Positions 45,752-57,028 are shown, counted from the stretch's first letter. The stretch is DNA of 64,000 nt from Rhodoblastus acidophilus (GCF_900187365.1 NZ_FYDG01000005.1:124001-188000); one strand, 5' to 3'. The notes: generated from the letters alone by a model not told the origin. Made by a program: numbers and translations.

Positions 45752-46800
45752 GCGGCCAGCGACGCCATATCGATGACGAAGCGATATTTGACGTCGCTTT
45801 TCGTCATGCGCTGGTAGGCGTCGTTGATGTCCTGCATCCGGATCGTCTCGATATCGGCGTGGATGCCGTGCTTGCCGCAGAAATCGAGCATTTCCTGGGT
45901 TTCGCGGATGCCGCCGATGATCGAGCCGGCCACCGAGCGCCGGCCGAACACCAGCGGCACCGTGCTGAGCGCATCCTTGCCCTGCCCGACGAAGCCGACG
46001 AGAACCAGCGTTCCGTCCAGCGCCAGCGTCGGCAGATAGGGGTTGACGTCGTGGTCGTTGGGCACGGTGTCGATGATCAGATCGAACCTGTTGGCCACAG
46101 CCTTCATCTGCGCGGGATCGGTGGACAGAACCACCTGTTCCGCGCCGAGGCGGCGGGCGTCGGCCTCCTTGCCGGGCGAGCGGGTGAACAGCGTCGCCTC
46201 GGCTCCAAGCGCCTTGGCGAGCTTCAGCGCCATATGGCCGAGACCGCCCAAGCCGATCACCCCGACGCGGCTGCCCGGCCCGACCTTCCAATGCCGCAGC
46301 GGCGACCAGGTGGTGACGCCCGCGCACAGCAGCGGCGCGGCGCCGGCGAGATCGAGCGTTTCCGGCACGCGCACCACGAATTTTTCGGTCACCACGATCT
46401 TTTCGGAATAGCCGCCATAGGTCGGCGACCCGTCATGCCGGTCGCGGGCGGCATAGGTGTAAACGGGAAGCGATTCGCAATATTGCTCCAGCCCCTTGGC
46501 GCAGGGGTCGCAGGCCTGGCACGAGTCGACCATGCAGCCGACGCCGACGCGGTCGCCGACCTTGAAGCGCACCGCTTTCGGCCCGACCGCCGAGACGATT
46601 CCGATGATCTCGTGGCCGGGCACGAGCGGATAGAACGCGATGCCCCAGTCGTCGTCGATCTGGTGCAGGTCGGAATGGCAGACGCCGCAATATTTGATGT
46701 CGATCTGCACGTCGTCGGCGCGCAGGGCGCGGCGGGCGAATCGCCACGGACCCAGCGGCTGCTTGCGGCCCTGGGCGGCGAAGCCGAGTATATCGGTCAT
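45748..46800 (-). CDS. zinc-dependent NAD(P) alcohol dehydrogenase (CAD/YahK-like)
   Basis: Medium-chain dehydrogenase/reductase acting on alcohols or aldehydes. The 350 residues carry the catalytic zinc ligands in YCGVCHSDLHQ and PGHEIIG, four structural-zinc cysteines in DSCQACDPCAKGLEQYC, and the coenzyme loop VIGLGGLGHMALKLAKALGA. The pattern resembles the cinnamyl-alcohol-type NADPH enzymes such as YahK. Natural substrate unknown. Convergent with gor, and monocistronic by context. Confidence 0.92.
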   Translation of the reverse strand: MTDILGFAAQGRKQPLGPWRFARRALRADDVQIDIKYCGVCHSDLHQIDDDWGIAFYPLVPGHEIIGIVSAVGPKAVRFKVGDRVGVGCMVDSCQACDPCAKGLEQYCESLPVYTYAARDRHDGSPTYGGYSEKIVVTEKFVVRVPETLDLAGAAPLLCAGVTTWSPLRHWKVGPGSRVGVIGLGGLGHMALKLAKALGAEATLFTRSPGKEADARRLGAEQVVLSTDPAQMKAVANRFDLIIDTVPNDHDVNPYLPTLALDGTLVLVGFVGQGKDALSTVPLVFGRRSVAGSIIGGIRETQEMLDFCGKHGIHADIETIRMQDINDAYQRMTKSDVKYRFVIDMASLAA

Positions 46801-46882
46801 GGATGCTCCTCAGTCGCGCCGCCGGCCCCTCTTGGGGACCGGCTTGGGGACCGGCGGCTTCGGCCTGAGACTAAAGCAAAAT

Positions 46883-48196
46883 TCAGCTGGGGAATCCGGG
46901 AATTTCGCAACCCAGGGCTTGCGCGATCAGCACCCCGTTCAAGACCAGGACCGCCGCCGCCGCCACGCCGGCGCCCCATTGCAGCGCCCGGTTGTTGACG
47001 AACGGCCCCATCAGCGCGCGCCGTCCGGTGAACAGCAGCAGCGCGATCATCGGCGCCGGCAGCGCCACGCTCAACACCACCTGGCTCAACACCAGCGAAT
47101 GCGTGGCGTCCGCCCCCAGCCAGACCACGATGAAGGCGGGAATCATGGTGATCAGCCGGCGCAGCAGCACGGGAATGCGGAAGCCGACAAAGCCCTGCAT
47201 CACCATCTGCCCGGCCATGGTCCCGACCGTCGAGGACGACAGGCCCGAGGCGATCAGCGACAGCAGGAAAACGCTGGCCGCCGCGCCGCCCAGCAAAGGC
47301 GTCAACGTCTTGTAGGCGGTCTCGATCTCCGCGACATCGCTGGCGCCGGCGTGAAAGGCGGCGGCGGCGACCGCCACCATGGCCATGTTGACGAAGCCGG
47401 CAAACGCCAGGGCGATGAAGGTTTCGCGGTTGGAGAAGCGGATCAGCGTGCGCTTCTCCTCAACGCCGTTGGAGGGCGTGCGGTTTTGCGTCAGGCCGGA
47501 ATGCAGGAACAGGGCGTGCGGCATCACGGTGGCGCCGATGATCCCGACCGCCAGCGTCAGCGCGCCGGCGTCCGCCAGATGCGGCGTGGTCAGGCCCGCG
47601 CCCACGCCCGCCCAATGGATCGGGGCGACGAACAGTTCGGCGATATAGGACAGGCCGATGATCGCCACCAGCAGGCCGATCGCCAGCTCCAGCGGGCGGA
47701 AGCCGAAACGCTCCAGCGACAGCAGACCGTAGGACAATATGGCGGTGATGGCCATGCCGACCATCAGCGGCACGTTGAGCAGCAGGGAAAAGCCGATGGC
47801 GCCGCCCAGAAACTCGGCGAGATCGGTGGCCATGGCCGCGATTTCGCTGACGCCCCACAGCAGCCAGACCACGGGCTTGGGAAACTGGTCGCGGCACATC
47901 TCCGCGAGATTCTTGCCCGTGACAATGCCGAGCTTGGCCGACAGGGCCTGGAACACCATGGCCACGACATTGGCCAGCAGCACCACCCAGAGCAGGCCAT
48001 AGCCATATTTGGCGCCGGCCTGGATGTTGGTGGCGAAATTGCCGGGATCCATATAGGCGATGGAGGCGATCACCGCGGGACCGGCGAAGGCGAAAGCGGC
48101 GCGCCAGCCCTTGCGCTCGCCGTCGAGCACGGCGCGCGCCGTCGCCCGGGATTGGTCGGTCAGCAACTGAGGATTGGTGAGGACTCGCGTGTTCAT
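46883..48196 (-). CDS. mntH: Nramp-family divalent metal (manganese) transporter
   Basis: Proton-coupled importer of Mn2+ (and Fe2+) in the inner membrane. The 437 residues from MNTRVLTNPQLLT have about eleven membrane helices, with the metal-binding motif AYMDPGNFATN in helix 1 and VMPHALFLHSG in helix 6, both diagnostic. The frame is open 22 codons further up, but that part lies over the likely promoter. In this class mntH is often controlled by the Mur/Fur protein; I see no clear Mur box in the gap. Confidence 0.95.
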   Translation of the reverse strand: MNTRVLTNPQLLTDQSRATARAVLDGERKGWRAAFAFAGPAVIASIAYMDPGNFATNIQAGAKYGYGLLWVVLLANVVAMVFQALSAKLGIVTGKNLAEMCRDQFPKPVVWLLWGVSEIAAMATDLAEFLGGAIGFSLLLNVPLMVGMAITAILSYGLLSLERFGFRPLELAIGLLVAIIGLSYIAELFVAPIHWAGVGAGLTTPHLADAGALTLAVGIIGATVMPHALFLHSGLTQNRTPSNGVEEKRTLIRFSNRETFIALAFAGFVNMAMVAVAAAAFHAGASDVAEIETAYKTLTPLLGGAAASVFLLSLIASGLSSSTVGTMAGQMVMQGFVGFRIPVLLRRLITMIPAFIVVWLGADATHSLVLSQVVLSVALPAPMIALLLFTGRRALMGPFVNNRALQWGAGVAAAAVLVLNGVLIAQALGCEIPGFPS

Positions 48197-48310
48197 GGCT
48201 GATCCAAATGGACTGGCTGTAGGCACGCTGAGATAATGCACAAACAGGACTGTTCGACGCAAGCAAACAATACACGATTTTGTGATCGCTTTTTTCGATA
48301 AGTCGGACGA

Positions 48311-48335
48311 AAGAAAACCCGGATCGCTCCGGGTT
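48311..48335 (-). terminator. rho-independent terminator of the phosphomannomutase gene
   Basis: Perfect 8-bp stem (AACCCGGA and complement) with a 4-base loop, followed on the minus strand by TTTTCTTT, a few bases after the gene's stop codon. It ends the GDP-mannose operon before mntH. Confidence 0.8.
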
Positions 48336-48340
48336 TCCGC

Positions 48341-49840
48341 TCAGATCGTCTGATTATAGGCGCCGACTTCGGGATTCTCGCGCAAGATGGCGTCCACCGC
48401 CTTGAACATGGCGTAAAGATTGTCCTGCGAAGCCGGGCTTTCGATCACCACCACCAGTTCCGGCTTGTTGGAGGAGGCGCGCACCAGCCCCCAGGTGCCA
48501 TCCTCGACGGTGACGCGCACGCCGTTGACGGTGACCAGGCTTTCGATGCGCTGGCCGATCAGCTTTTCGCCGTCGGCGTGCATGGCCTCGAACCGCGCGG
48601 TCACCCTGTCCACCACGCCATATTTCACCTCGTCGGCGCAATGCGGCGACATGGTGGGCGAGCCCCAGGTTTTCGGCAGGTCGGCGTAGAGATCGGCCAT
48701 GCTCTTGTCGGGATTGCGGTCGAGCATTTCCAGCACATGCACGGCGGTCAGCAGACCGTCGTCATAGCCGCGCCCGACCGGCGCGTTGAAGAAGAAATGG
48801 CCGGATTTCTCAAAGCCGGCCAAAGCCTGCAAATCGTTGACGCGGCGCTTGATGTAGCTGTGGCCGGTCTTCCAGTAATCGGTCTTGACGCCATGCGCTT
48901 TTAACACGGGATCGCTGGCGAACAGGCCGGTGGACTTCACATCGACCACAAAGGTGGCGCCGCGATGCTGCTTGGACAGGTCGCGCGCCAGCATGACGCC
49001 GACCTTATCGGCGAAAATCTCGTCGCCGTGGTTGTCGACCACGCCGCAGCGGTCGCCATCGCCATCGAAGCCAAGCCCGACATCGGCGCCGGTCTCGCGC
49101 ACCTTGGCGGCCATGGCGTGCAGCATTTCCATATCTTCGGGATTGGGATTGTAGCGCGGAAACGTGTAGTCCGGCGTCACGTCGAGCGGGACCACCTCAC
49201 AGCCGAGGCGCTCCAGCAATTGCGGGGCGAAGGCGCCGGCGGTGCCATTGCCGCAGGCCGCGACCACCTTGAGCTTGCGGGTCAGTTTTTTGCCGGACGC
49301 GAGATCGTCGAGATAGGTCCGGCCGAAATTCTCGACATATTGGTAGGAGCCGCCCGAGCGCGTCTCGAACCGGCCCGACAGCACGATGTCGCGCAGCCGC
49401 CCCATCTCGTCGGGGCCGAAGGTGACCGGACGCTGCGCGCCCATCTTCACCCCGGTCCAGCCATTGTCATTGTGCGAGGCCGTGACCATGGCGACGGCGG
49501 GGCAATCCAGCGCGAATTGGGCGAAATAAGCCATCGGAGACAGCGCCAGCCCGATGTCCACCACTTCGACGCCGCCCGACATCAGGCCGCAAATCAACGC
49601 CTGCTTGATCGAGGACGAATAGGAGCGGAAATCGTGCCCGGTGGCGAGGCGCGGCTTGACGCCCATTTCATGCAGCAGCGTGGCGAGGCCGAGCCCCAGC
49701 GCCTGCACGCCCATCAGGTTCAGCTCCTTGCCGAACAGCCAGCGCGCGTCATATTCGCGGAAGCCGGTCGGCTTCACGAGGGGCAGGCGCTCATATTCGA
49801 ACGTGTTGGGCTCAAGGACGGCGACGGGCTTGGGCAGCAT
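48341..49840 (-). CDS. phosphomannomutase / phosphoglucomutase
   Basis: Alpha-D-phosphohexomutase interconverting hexose 6- and 1-phosphates. The 499 residues show the phosphoserine motif MVTASHNDNGWTGVKMG, the metal-binding GFDGDGDRCGVVD, the sugar-specificity loop in GFEKSGHFFF and the phosphate-binding RASSNKPELVVVIE end. It follows the mannose-1-phosphate guanylyltransferase gene by 24 bp, which argues for mannose 1-phosphate supply to GDP-mannose and exopolysaccharide or LPS. Confidence 0.93.
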   Translation of the reverse strand: MLPKPVAVLEPNTFEYERLPLVKPTGFREYDARWLFGKELNLMGVQALGLGLATLLHEMGVKPRLATGHDFRSYSSSIKQALICGLMSGGVEVVDIGLALSPMAYFAQFALDCPAVAMVTASHNDNGWTGVKMGAQRPVTFGPDEMGRLRDIVLSGRFETRSGGSYQYVENFGRTYLDDLASGKKLTRKLKVVAACGNGTAGAFAPQLLERLGCEVVPLDVTPDYTFPRYNPNPEDMEMLHAMAAKVRETGADVGLGFDGDGDRCGVVDNHGDEIFADKVGVMLARDLSKQHRGATFVVDVKSTGLFASDPVLKAHGVKTDYWKTGHSYIKRRVNDLQALAGFEKSGHFFFNAPVGRGYDDGLLTAVHVLEMLDRNPDKSMADLYADLPKTWGSPTMSPHCADEVKYGVVDRVTARFEAMHADGEKLIGQRIESLVTVNGVRVTVEDGTWGLVRASSNKPELVVVIESPASQDNLYAMFKAVDAILRENPEVGAYNQTI

Positions 49841-49864
49841 TTCGGCCTCGCAATTTTTGGCGCG

Positions 49865-51277
49865 TCAGGCGCGGTGATAGACGTCCTCGATGCGGACGAT
49901 GTCGTCCTCGCCGAGATAGGAGCCGGTCTGCACCTCGATCAACTCCAGGTCGATCTTGCCGGGATTGACCAGACGGTGAACGCTGCCGATCGGCAGGTAG
50001 ATCGACTCGTTCTCATGCACCATCACGGTCTCGGCGTCGCGGGTGACCTCCGCCGCGCCGCGCACCACGATCCAATGTTCGGCGCGATGAAAATGCTTTT
50101 GCAGCGACAGCTTGTGGCCGGGCTTGACCACGATGCGCTTGACCTGATGCCGTTCGCCGCCGTCGATGGACTGGTAATAGCCCCAGGGACGATAGACGCG
50201 GCGATGCTCCCGCGCCTCCTTGCGCTTGCGGCGCTTCAGCTCATCGACCAGATCCTTGACCTTGTCGCCATATTGCGCGCCGACCACCAGAACGGCGTCG
50301 TCGGTCGCGACCACGATCACATCATTCACGCCGAGCACGGCGGTGAGGGTGTCGTCGGCGCGGATGTAGCAATTCTCGCCGCCGACCACCACGCCATGGC
50401 CGCGAATGGCGTTGCCGTGATCGTCCTTGTCGGACAGTTCCCACACCGCCTGCCAGGTGCCGACGTCCGACCAGCCGATGTCGGCGGGAATGACGGCGGC
50501 GTGCGAGGTGCGCTCCATTACGGCATAGTCGATCGAGGTCTTCGGCGCCTTGGCGAAAGCCTCCTTGTCGAGCGCGAGGAAGCCGAGATCGGTCTTGGCC
50601 CTGGCGAAGGCCTCGGCGGCGGCGGCGGCGATTTCCGGCTCGAAGGCGGCGAGTTCGTCGCGCATCACATCGGCGCGGAAGAAGAAATTGCCGGAATTCC
50701 AGAGATAGCCCTGCTCGATATATTTCTGCGCGGTGGCGGCGTCGGGCTTTTCGACGAAAGCCTCGACCTTGGCGACGCCGGCGGCGGCGACCGCCACGGC
50801 GCCGGGGCGGATGTAGCCATAGCCGGTGGCCGGCCCGGTGGGCGCGATGCCGAGCGTGACGATATGGCCGAGCGCCGCCGCCTCCGCCGCTTTCAGGCAC
50901 AGGGCCTGGAACGCGTCGACCTTCTGCACCGCATGGTCGGCGGCGAAGACCGCGACCACGGCGTCGGGCGCGCGCGCCGCCGCGATTTCACAGGCGATGG
51001 CCACGGCGGCGGCGGAATCGCGCCGCTCGGGCTCCAGCACGATCTGGCCCGAGATCCCGACCTGCGCCATCTGCTCCTCGACGAGGAAGCGGTAGTCGTG
51101 GTTGGTGACGATCACCGGCGCGTCGAACGCCTCGGCGTTCAGGCGCAGCAACGTATTCTGGAAGGTCGAGCGCTCGCCGAGCAGGGCGATGAACTGCTTG
51201 GGCATGGTCTCGCGCGACGCCGGCCAGACGCGCGTGCCAGCGCCGCCACACATGATCACGGGAATGACTTTTTTCAT
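49865..51277 (-). CDS. bifunctional mannose-1-phosphate guanylyltransferase / mannose-6-phosphate isomerase
   Basis: Two-domain enzyme at both ends of GDP-mannose synthesis. N-terminal nucleotidyltransferase (about 1-290) with the GTP loop MCGGAGTRVWPASRETMPKQF and the WSDVGTWQA segment; C-terminal type II PMI cupin (about 330-470) with RPWGYYQSIDGG and the metal-binding LQKHFHRAEHWIVVRG. Length 470 matches the ManC/XanB/AlgA family. Upstream of the mutase in one operon with its own promoter. Confidence 0.94.
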   Translation of the reverse strand: MKKVIPVIMCGGAGTRVWPASRETMPKQFIALLGERSTFQNTLLRLNAEAFDAPVIVTNHDYRFLVEEQMAQVGISGQIVLEPERRDSAAAVAIACEIAAARAPDAVVAVFAADHAVQKVDAFQALCLKAAEAAALGHIVTLGIAPTGPATGYGYIRPGAVAVAAAGVAKVEAFVEKPDAATAQKYIEQGYLWNSGNFFFRADVMRDELAAFEPEIAAAAAEAFARAKTDLGFLALDKEAFAKAPKTSIDYAVMERTSHAAVIPADIGWSDVGTWQAVWELSDKDDHGNAIRGHGVVVGGENCYIRADDTLTAVLGVNDVIVVATDDAVLVVGAQYGDKVKDLVDELKRRKRKEAREHRRVYRPWGYYQSIDGGERHQVKRIVVKPGHKLSLQKHFHRAEHWIVVRGAAEVTRDAETVMVHENESIYLPIGSVHRLVNPGKIDLELIEVQTGSYLGEDDIVRIEDVYHRA

Positions 51278-51306
51278 AACGCCCTCGACGTCGGCTCGAC
51301 TGATTA

Positions 51307-51335
51307 AGAATAGCTTTACGATATGACGCGCACAA
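51307..51335 (-). promoter_or_regulatory. promoter of the GDP-mannose operon
   Basis: On the minus strand: TTGTGC and TATTCT with exactly 17 bp between them, about 30 bp before the guanylyltransferase ATG and just after the prfA stop, in a locally AT-rich gap. Confidence 0.55.
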
Positions 51336-51362
51336 GTTGACGGGAACCACGCGCGGCGCGGC

Positions 51363-52439
<1,077 letters not shown>

Positions 52440-52476
52440 TTTTGACTTTGCAATGGAAAGGGCGCGGGGACGATCG

Positions 52477-54741
52477 CTAGAGCGGAACGCAATGCGCCTC
52501 GGCGAACGCCTGCAGCTCTTGCCGGATCGAGACGGAATGATCCAGTCTTTCGATCATCGGCGTCAAGACCGCGCGCAGGGCGGAGAGATCGACCGAGCGC
52601 AGCGCCGCCTTGACCGGGCCGATGGCCGAAGGCGTCATCGACAGGCCGCGGAAGCCGATGGCCGCCAGCGCCAGCGCCTCCAGCGGCTTGCCGCCCATTT
52701 CGCCGCACAGGGTCACCGGCGTCCCATAGCGGGCCGCGGCATCGACGATCGATTTGAGCGCGCGCAGGTTGGGCGCCGACAAGTCGTCGAAGCGCGCCGA
52801 CACCCGCTTGTTGTCGCGATCGGCGGCGAACAGATATTGAGTGAGGTCGTTGGAGCCGACCGAAAGGAAATCCGCCAGCTGGCAAATCTCGTCGAGCTGC
52901 CACAACAGCGAGGGCACTTCGACCATCACGCCGAGCTTCAATTCGCTGGGGGTCGCGTAGCCATGGCTGCGCAGAAACTCCTCCTCGCGCAGGCAAATGT
53001 CGCGGGCGGCGACGAATTCGCCGATCTTGGCCACCATGGGGAACATGATGCGCAAGCCGCGTCCCTCGGCGGCCCGCAGCATCGCACGCAACTGCATGCG
53101 CAGCAGGCCGGGACGGTCAAGGCCGATGCGGATGGCGCGCCAGCCGAGCGCCGGATTCTCCTCCTCCATCTTGGTCATGTAGGGCAGGACCTTGTCCGAC
53201 CCGATGTCCAGCGTGCGGAAGGTCACGGGCAGATCGCCGACGGCGTCCAGCACTTTTCGATAGAGCGTATATTGCTGCGACTGGCGCGGAAAACTCGGCG
53301 CCACCATGAATTGCAATTCGGTGCGGAACAGGCCGATGGACTGCGCCCCGACCTCGCTGGCGTGCTGGCAATCGATCAGCAGGCCCGCGTTCATATGCAG
53401 GCCGATCTCGACGCCGTCGCGCGTCAGCGCCGGCATGTCGCGCAGCTTGTGATATTGCTCGCGCCGGCGGGCGCGCAGCCGCGCCTTCTCGCCATAGGCC
53501 GTCTCGACATCCGCCGGCGGCCGCAATTGCACGTCGCCCGAGCCGCCATCGACAATGATGGCGTCGCCGGTCTCGACCAGATCCGTCACATTCGGCACGT
53601 CGCCGACGGCGGGAATGCCCAGGGCGCGCGCGATAATGGCGACATGGCTGGTCGGGCCGCCATCCTCCAGCACGAGGCCGCGCAGGTTGGACCGCTCGTA
53701 ATCGAGCAGCGCCGCCGGGCCCATGTTGCGGGCGACCAGAATGGCGTTGTCGGGCAAGGCGCCGCCGTGCGGCGGGGCCACGCCGGTGAGTTGCTGCAGC
53801 AGGCGATTGGCGAGATCGTCGAGATCGTGCAGCCGCTCGCGCAGATAGGGATCGGTCTGGCGCTGCAATTTGGCGCGGGCGTCGTTCTGCACCCGCTCCA
53901 CCGCCGCCTCGGCCGTCAGGCCGGACTCCAGCGCCTCGCGCAGCCGCCGCATCCAGCCGCGATCGTTGGCGAACATGCGCACGGTTTCCAGTACGTCGCG
54001 ATGCTCGCCGGCGCCATAGCGGTCGCCGCGCGCGATCAGCATGTCGATCTGCTCGCGCATCGCCTGGATCGCGCAGTCGAGCCGGGCGCTTTCCGCCTCG
54101 GGATTCTCGGCCACCAGCTGCTTGACGATGATGCGCGGCTCATGCAGCACGACATGGCCGAGGCCGACGCCGTCCGAAAGCGGCGACCCCGTCAGCGCCA
54201 TCGGTTTTTGCAGGCTCAGGCTCTGGCCGGGCGCCGCCAGCGATTGCAATTCGCCGGAGGCGATCATCTCGGCCAGCAGCATGGCCGTGGTCTGCAGCGC
54301 CTCGACTTCCTCCTCGGAATAGGTTCTGCGCGCCCGATTCTGCACGACCAGCACGCCAAGCGTGTTGCCGCCGCGCAGGATCGGCACGCCGAGGAAGCTC
54401 TGATAGATTTCCTCGCCCGTTTCCGGGCGGTAGCTGAAAGCGGGATGCGCCTGGGCGTCGGCGAGCGCCAGCGGCTCGGCCTTTTCCGCGATCAGGCCGA
54501 CGAGGCCCTCGCCGGTGGTCATGGTGGTGAGGTGGACCGCCTCGCGGTTCAGACCCTCGGTGGCGTAAAGCTCGAGTTTGGCGTCCGAACGCTGCACGTA
54601 AACCGAGCAGACCTCGGCCACCATATTGGCGGCGATGTGAATGACGATACGGTCGAGACGCGCCTGCGCGCTCACCGGCTCCGCCATGACTTCGCGAAGC
54701 CGGCGCAGTAGCAGACGAGGTCCGCCCAAACCGCCGCGCAT
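52477..54741 (-). CDS. ptsP: phosphoenolpyruvate-protein phosphotransferase of the nitrogen PTS
   Basis: Enzyme I of the PTS-Nitro chain, passing phosphate from PEP to NPr and sensing nitrogen or glutamine state. The 754 residues have an N-terminal GAF domain (about 25-165), then the EI phosphohistidine domain with active His366 in [16 protein letters not shown], and the C-terminal PEP-binding barrel with [10 protein letters not shown] and the cysteine of [17 protein letters not shown]. Length and domain order match PtsP. A small hairpin (54760-54778) lies in its leader. It stands 37 bp before prfA and 180 bp after lysC, the common lysC-ptsP-prfA order. Confidence 0.95.
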   Translation of the reverse strand: MRGGLGGPRLLLRRLREVMAEPVSAQARLDRIVIHIAANMVAEVCSVYVQRSDAKLELYATEGLNREAVHLTTMTTGEGLVGLIAEKAEPLALADAQAHPAFSYRPETGEEIYQSFLGVPILRGGNTLGVLVVQNRARRTYSEEEVEALQTTAMLLAEMIASGELQSLAAPGQSLSLQKPMALTGSPLSDGVGLGHVVLHEPRIIVKQLVAENPEAESARLDCAIQAMREQIDMLIARGDRYGAGEHRDVLETVRMFANDRGWMRRLREALESGLTAEAAVERVQNDARAKLQRQTDPYLRERLHDLDDLANRLLQQLTGVAPPHGGALPDNAILVARNMGPAALLDYERSNLRGLVLEDGGPTSHVAIIARALGIPAVGDVPNVTDLVETGDAIIVDGGSGDVQLRPPADVETAYGEKARLRARRREQYHKLRDMPALTRDGVEIGLHMNAGLLIDCQHASEVGAQSIGLFRTELQFMVAPSFPRQSQQYTLYRKVLDAVGDLPVTFRTLDIGSDKVLPYMTKMEEENPALGWRAIRIGLDRPGLLRMQLRAMLRAAEGRGLRIMFPMVAKIGEFVAARDICLREEEFLRSHGYATPSELKLGVMVEVPSLLWQLDEICQLADFLSVGSNDLTQYLFAADRDNKRVSARFDDLSAPNLRALKSIVDAAARYGTPVTLCGEMGGKPLEALALAAIGFRGLSMTPSAIGPVKAALRSVDLSALRAVLTPMIERLDHSVSIRQELQAFAEAHCVPL

Positions 54742-54921
54742 AATGTCGTCCCGTCCTCGAACACGCAGGAAGCGTGTTGCTCGTTACCTTCCTACCGCAA
54801 ATCCGTCCGCGCCGACCGGCGAGGGCTGTTCGGCCGCTGGCGGATTTATCCAAGGCGATTCGTGCGCCGCCTTTCCGCCACCAATAAGGATGCAAGGACC
54901 GGACCGCAAGGTCCGGTTGCT

Positions 54922-56157
54922 TCAGCCCTTATCGAGACCGTAGAGCGAATGGAGCGTGCGCACGGCCAATTCCGTGTATGCGGCGTCGATCAACACGGAA
55001 AATTTGATCTCCGACGTGGTGATCGCGCGAATATTGATCTTCTTTTCCGCCAGCGCGCGGAAGGCGGCGGCGGCGATGCCGGCATGGCTGCGCATTCCCA
55101 CGCCAATGGCCGAAATTTTCACCACATCGCCCGACGATTGCAGCGTGGTGTAGCCGATCTCGCCCTTCGCCTTTTCCAAAATAGCGCGGGCGCGCTCGAA
55201 TTCGGCGGCCGGGACGGTGAAGGTGATGTCGGTGTGGGCCGCATCGTCGGACACGACCTGGATGATCATGTCCACATTGATATTGGCTTCGGCGAGCGGC
55301 TGGAAGATCGCCGCGGCGACGCCGGGCTTGTCGGCGACCTTGCGCAAGGTGAGCTGCGCCTCGTCCTTGGAGAAGGCGATTCCAGTCACGACCGGCTGTT
55401 CCAAAATATCCTCCTCGTCGCAAATCAGCGTGCCCAGCTTCGGGTTCTCGGGATCGTCGAACGACGACCGCACATAAGTTCTCACGCCGTGGACCATGGC
55501 CATTTCGACCGAGCGCACCTGCAGCACCTTGGCGCCGAGCGACGCCATTTCCAGCATTTCCTCGAACGCCACCTTGTCGAGCCGCCGCGCTTTCGGCACC
55601 ACGCGCGGATCGGTGGTGTAAACGCCGTCGACGTCGGTATAGATATCGCAGCGTTCCGCCTGAATGGCGGCGGCCACCGCGACCGCGCTGGTGTCGGACC
55701 CGCCCCGCCCCAGCGTCGCGATGCGGCCGGTGGCGGGATCGACGCCCTGGAAGCCGGCGATCACCGCGACTTCCTTGCGCGAAAACCCTTCGATCAGCCG
55801 CGCGCCGTCGATCCGGGCGATGCGCGCGGAGCCGTGGGCGTCGTCGGTTTCGATCGGAATCTGCCAGCCCTGCCAGGACCGGGCGGGAATGCCCATCTCC
55901 TGCAGCACGATCGCGAGCAGCCCGGAGGTCACCTGTTCGCCCGAGGCGACCACGGCGTCATATTCGCGCGGGTCGTACTGCCTGTGCGACTCATTGACCC
56001 AGCCGACCAGTTCATTGGTCTTGCCGGACATCGCGGAGACCACGACGGCGACGTCGAAGCCGGCCTCGATCTCCCGTTTGACGTGGCGCGCCACATTTCG
56101 GATACGTTCGATATTGGCGACCGACGTGCCGCCGAACTTCATGACCAGACGCGCCAT
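54922..56157 (-). CDS. lysC: aspartate kinase
   Basis: First enzyme of the lysine, threonine and methionine branch. The 411 residues start MARLVMKFGGTSVANIERI and have SGEQVTSGLLA, the TLGRGGSDTSAVAVAA motif and two C-terminal ACT domains (about 265-411) that bind the feedback amino acids. The frame is open upstream, but the MARLVMKFGGTSV start is universal. A GC hairpin without a T-run (54898-54917) lies just after its stop. Divergent from ubiG. Confidence 0.95.
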   Translation of the reverse strand: MARLVMKFGGTSVANIERIRNVARHVKREIEAGFDVAVVVSAMSGKTNELVGWVNESHRQYDPREYDAVVASGEQVTSGLLAIVLQEMGIPARSWQGWQIPIETDDAHGSARIARIDGARLIEGFSRKEVAVIAGFQGVDPATGRIATLGRGGSDTSAVAVAAAIQAERCDIYTDVDGVYTTDPRVVPKARRLDKVAFEEMLEMASLGAKVLQVRSVEMAMVHGVRTYVRSSFDDPENPKLGTLICDEEDILEQPVVTGIAFSKDEAQLTLRKVADKPGVAAAIFQPLAEANINVDMIIQVVSDDAAHTDITFTVPAAEFERARAILEKAKGEIGYTTLQSSGDVVKISAIGVGMRSHAGIAAAAFRALAEKKINIRAITTSEIKFSVLIDAAYTELAVRTLHSLYGLDKG

Positions 56158-56224
56158 AATGACCTGATAGAATCGCTTCAGCTCTCGCTCCGCTCGCGCG
56201 GGGCGGCTATACATGAAGGCGCGC

Positions 56225-56238
56225 TTGACGCCTGTCAA
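56225..56238. promoter_or_regulatory. inverted TTGAC pair between lysC and ubiG
   Basis: TTGAC, four bases, GTCAA: each strand shows a -35-like TTGAC in the 109-bp divergent gap. Downstream -10 boxes are not at ideal spacing on either strand, so this may be overlapping divergent promoters or an operator. Confidence 0.3.
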
Positions 56239-56266
56239 TCTTCGCGTCCGTTTAATTGAGTGGGAA

Positions 56267-57028
56267 ATGTCCGAGAATCGCTCCGCCAGCACTGATCCCG
56301 AAGAACTCGCCCGCTTCGCCCGACTCGGCGATCTCTGGTGGGACCTGAACGGACCGCAAGCCGCCCTGCACAAATTCAATCCCACGCGGGTCAACTACCT
56401 GCGCAATTTGCTCTGCGCCCATTTCCCCGACGGCGACAAACCGCGGTCGCGCGCCACTGAGCAGCCGCTCGCCGGCCTGCGCATCGTCGATCTTGGCTGC
56501 GGCGGCGGCCTGCTGGCGGAGCCGCTGGCCAGGCTCGGCGCCCAAGTGACCGCCATCGACCCGGCCGAGGAGAACATTCTCGCCGCGCGCCGCCATGCGG
56601 ATCTGCGCGGACTGACGATTGATTATCGGTCGGTCACCGTCGAAGCGCTGGCGCAGGCCGGCGAGTCGTTCGACGCCGTGCTCGCCATGGAGGTGCTGGA
56701 GCATGTCGCGGATGTGAACAGTTTTTTGGCCGCCGGCGCGTCGCTGGTCCGTCCCGGCGGATTGTTCGTCGGCGCGACCTTGAACCGCACGCTGAAAAGC
56801 TATGCGCTGGCGATCGTCGGCGCCGAATATCTGCTGCGCTGGGTCGAGCCGGGCACGCACGACTGGACAAAATTCCTGCGGCCGGGCGAGCTCACGCGCC
56901 CGCTGCAACGGGCCGGGCTGAAGGAAATCGACCGCTCGGGAATGGTCTATAATCCGCTGCTGGATCAGTGGCGGCTGTCGGGCGACACCGACGTCAACTA
57001 CATGATCGCGTTTGAGCGGCCGGCATAA
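56267..57028 (+). CDS. ubiG: ubiquinone biosynthesis O-methyltransferase
   Basis: SAM-dependent enzyme doing both O-methylations of ubiquinone synthesis. The 253 residues have the SAM motif RIVDLGCGGGLLAEPLARLG, the acidic AIDPAEENI, the LAMEVLEHVADV segment and the FVGATLNRTLKSYALAIVGAEYLLRWVEPGTHDW region diagnostic of UbiG/Coq3. The ATG giving MSENRSAST fits the family better than one 18 codons upstream. Divergent from lysC, as in many alphaproteobacteria. Confidence 0.94.
   Translation: MSENRSASTDPEELARFARLGDLWWDLNGPQAALHKFNPTRVNYLRNLLCAHFPDGDKPRSRATEQPLAGLRIVDLGCGGGLLAEPLARLGAQVTAIDPAEENILAARRHADLRGLTIDYRSVTVEALAQAGESFDAVLAMEVLEHVADVNSFLAAGASLVRPGGLFVGATLNRTLKSYALAIVGAEYLLRWVEPGTHDWTKFLRPGELTRPLQRAGLKEIDRSGMVYNPLLDQWRLSGDTDVNYMIAFERPA

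Noticed and set aside
48965-51307. 780-codon open frame on the plus strand
   Set aside because: It lies opposite the guanylyltransferase and mutase genes, which have full conserved motifs. Its translation is low-complexity (His/Gly/Asp/Ala-rich) with no domain; such antisense frames are expected in high-GC DNA.
54898-54917. Terminator of lysC
   Set aside because: The 8-bp stem is good, but no T-run follows on the minus strand; kept only as a note under lysC.
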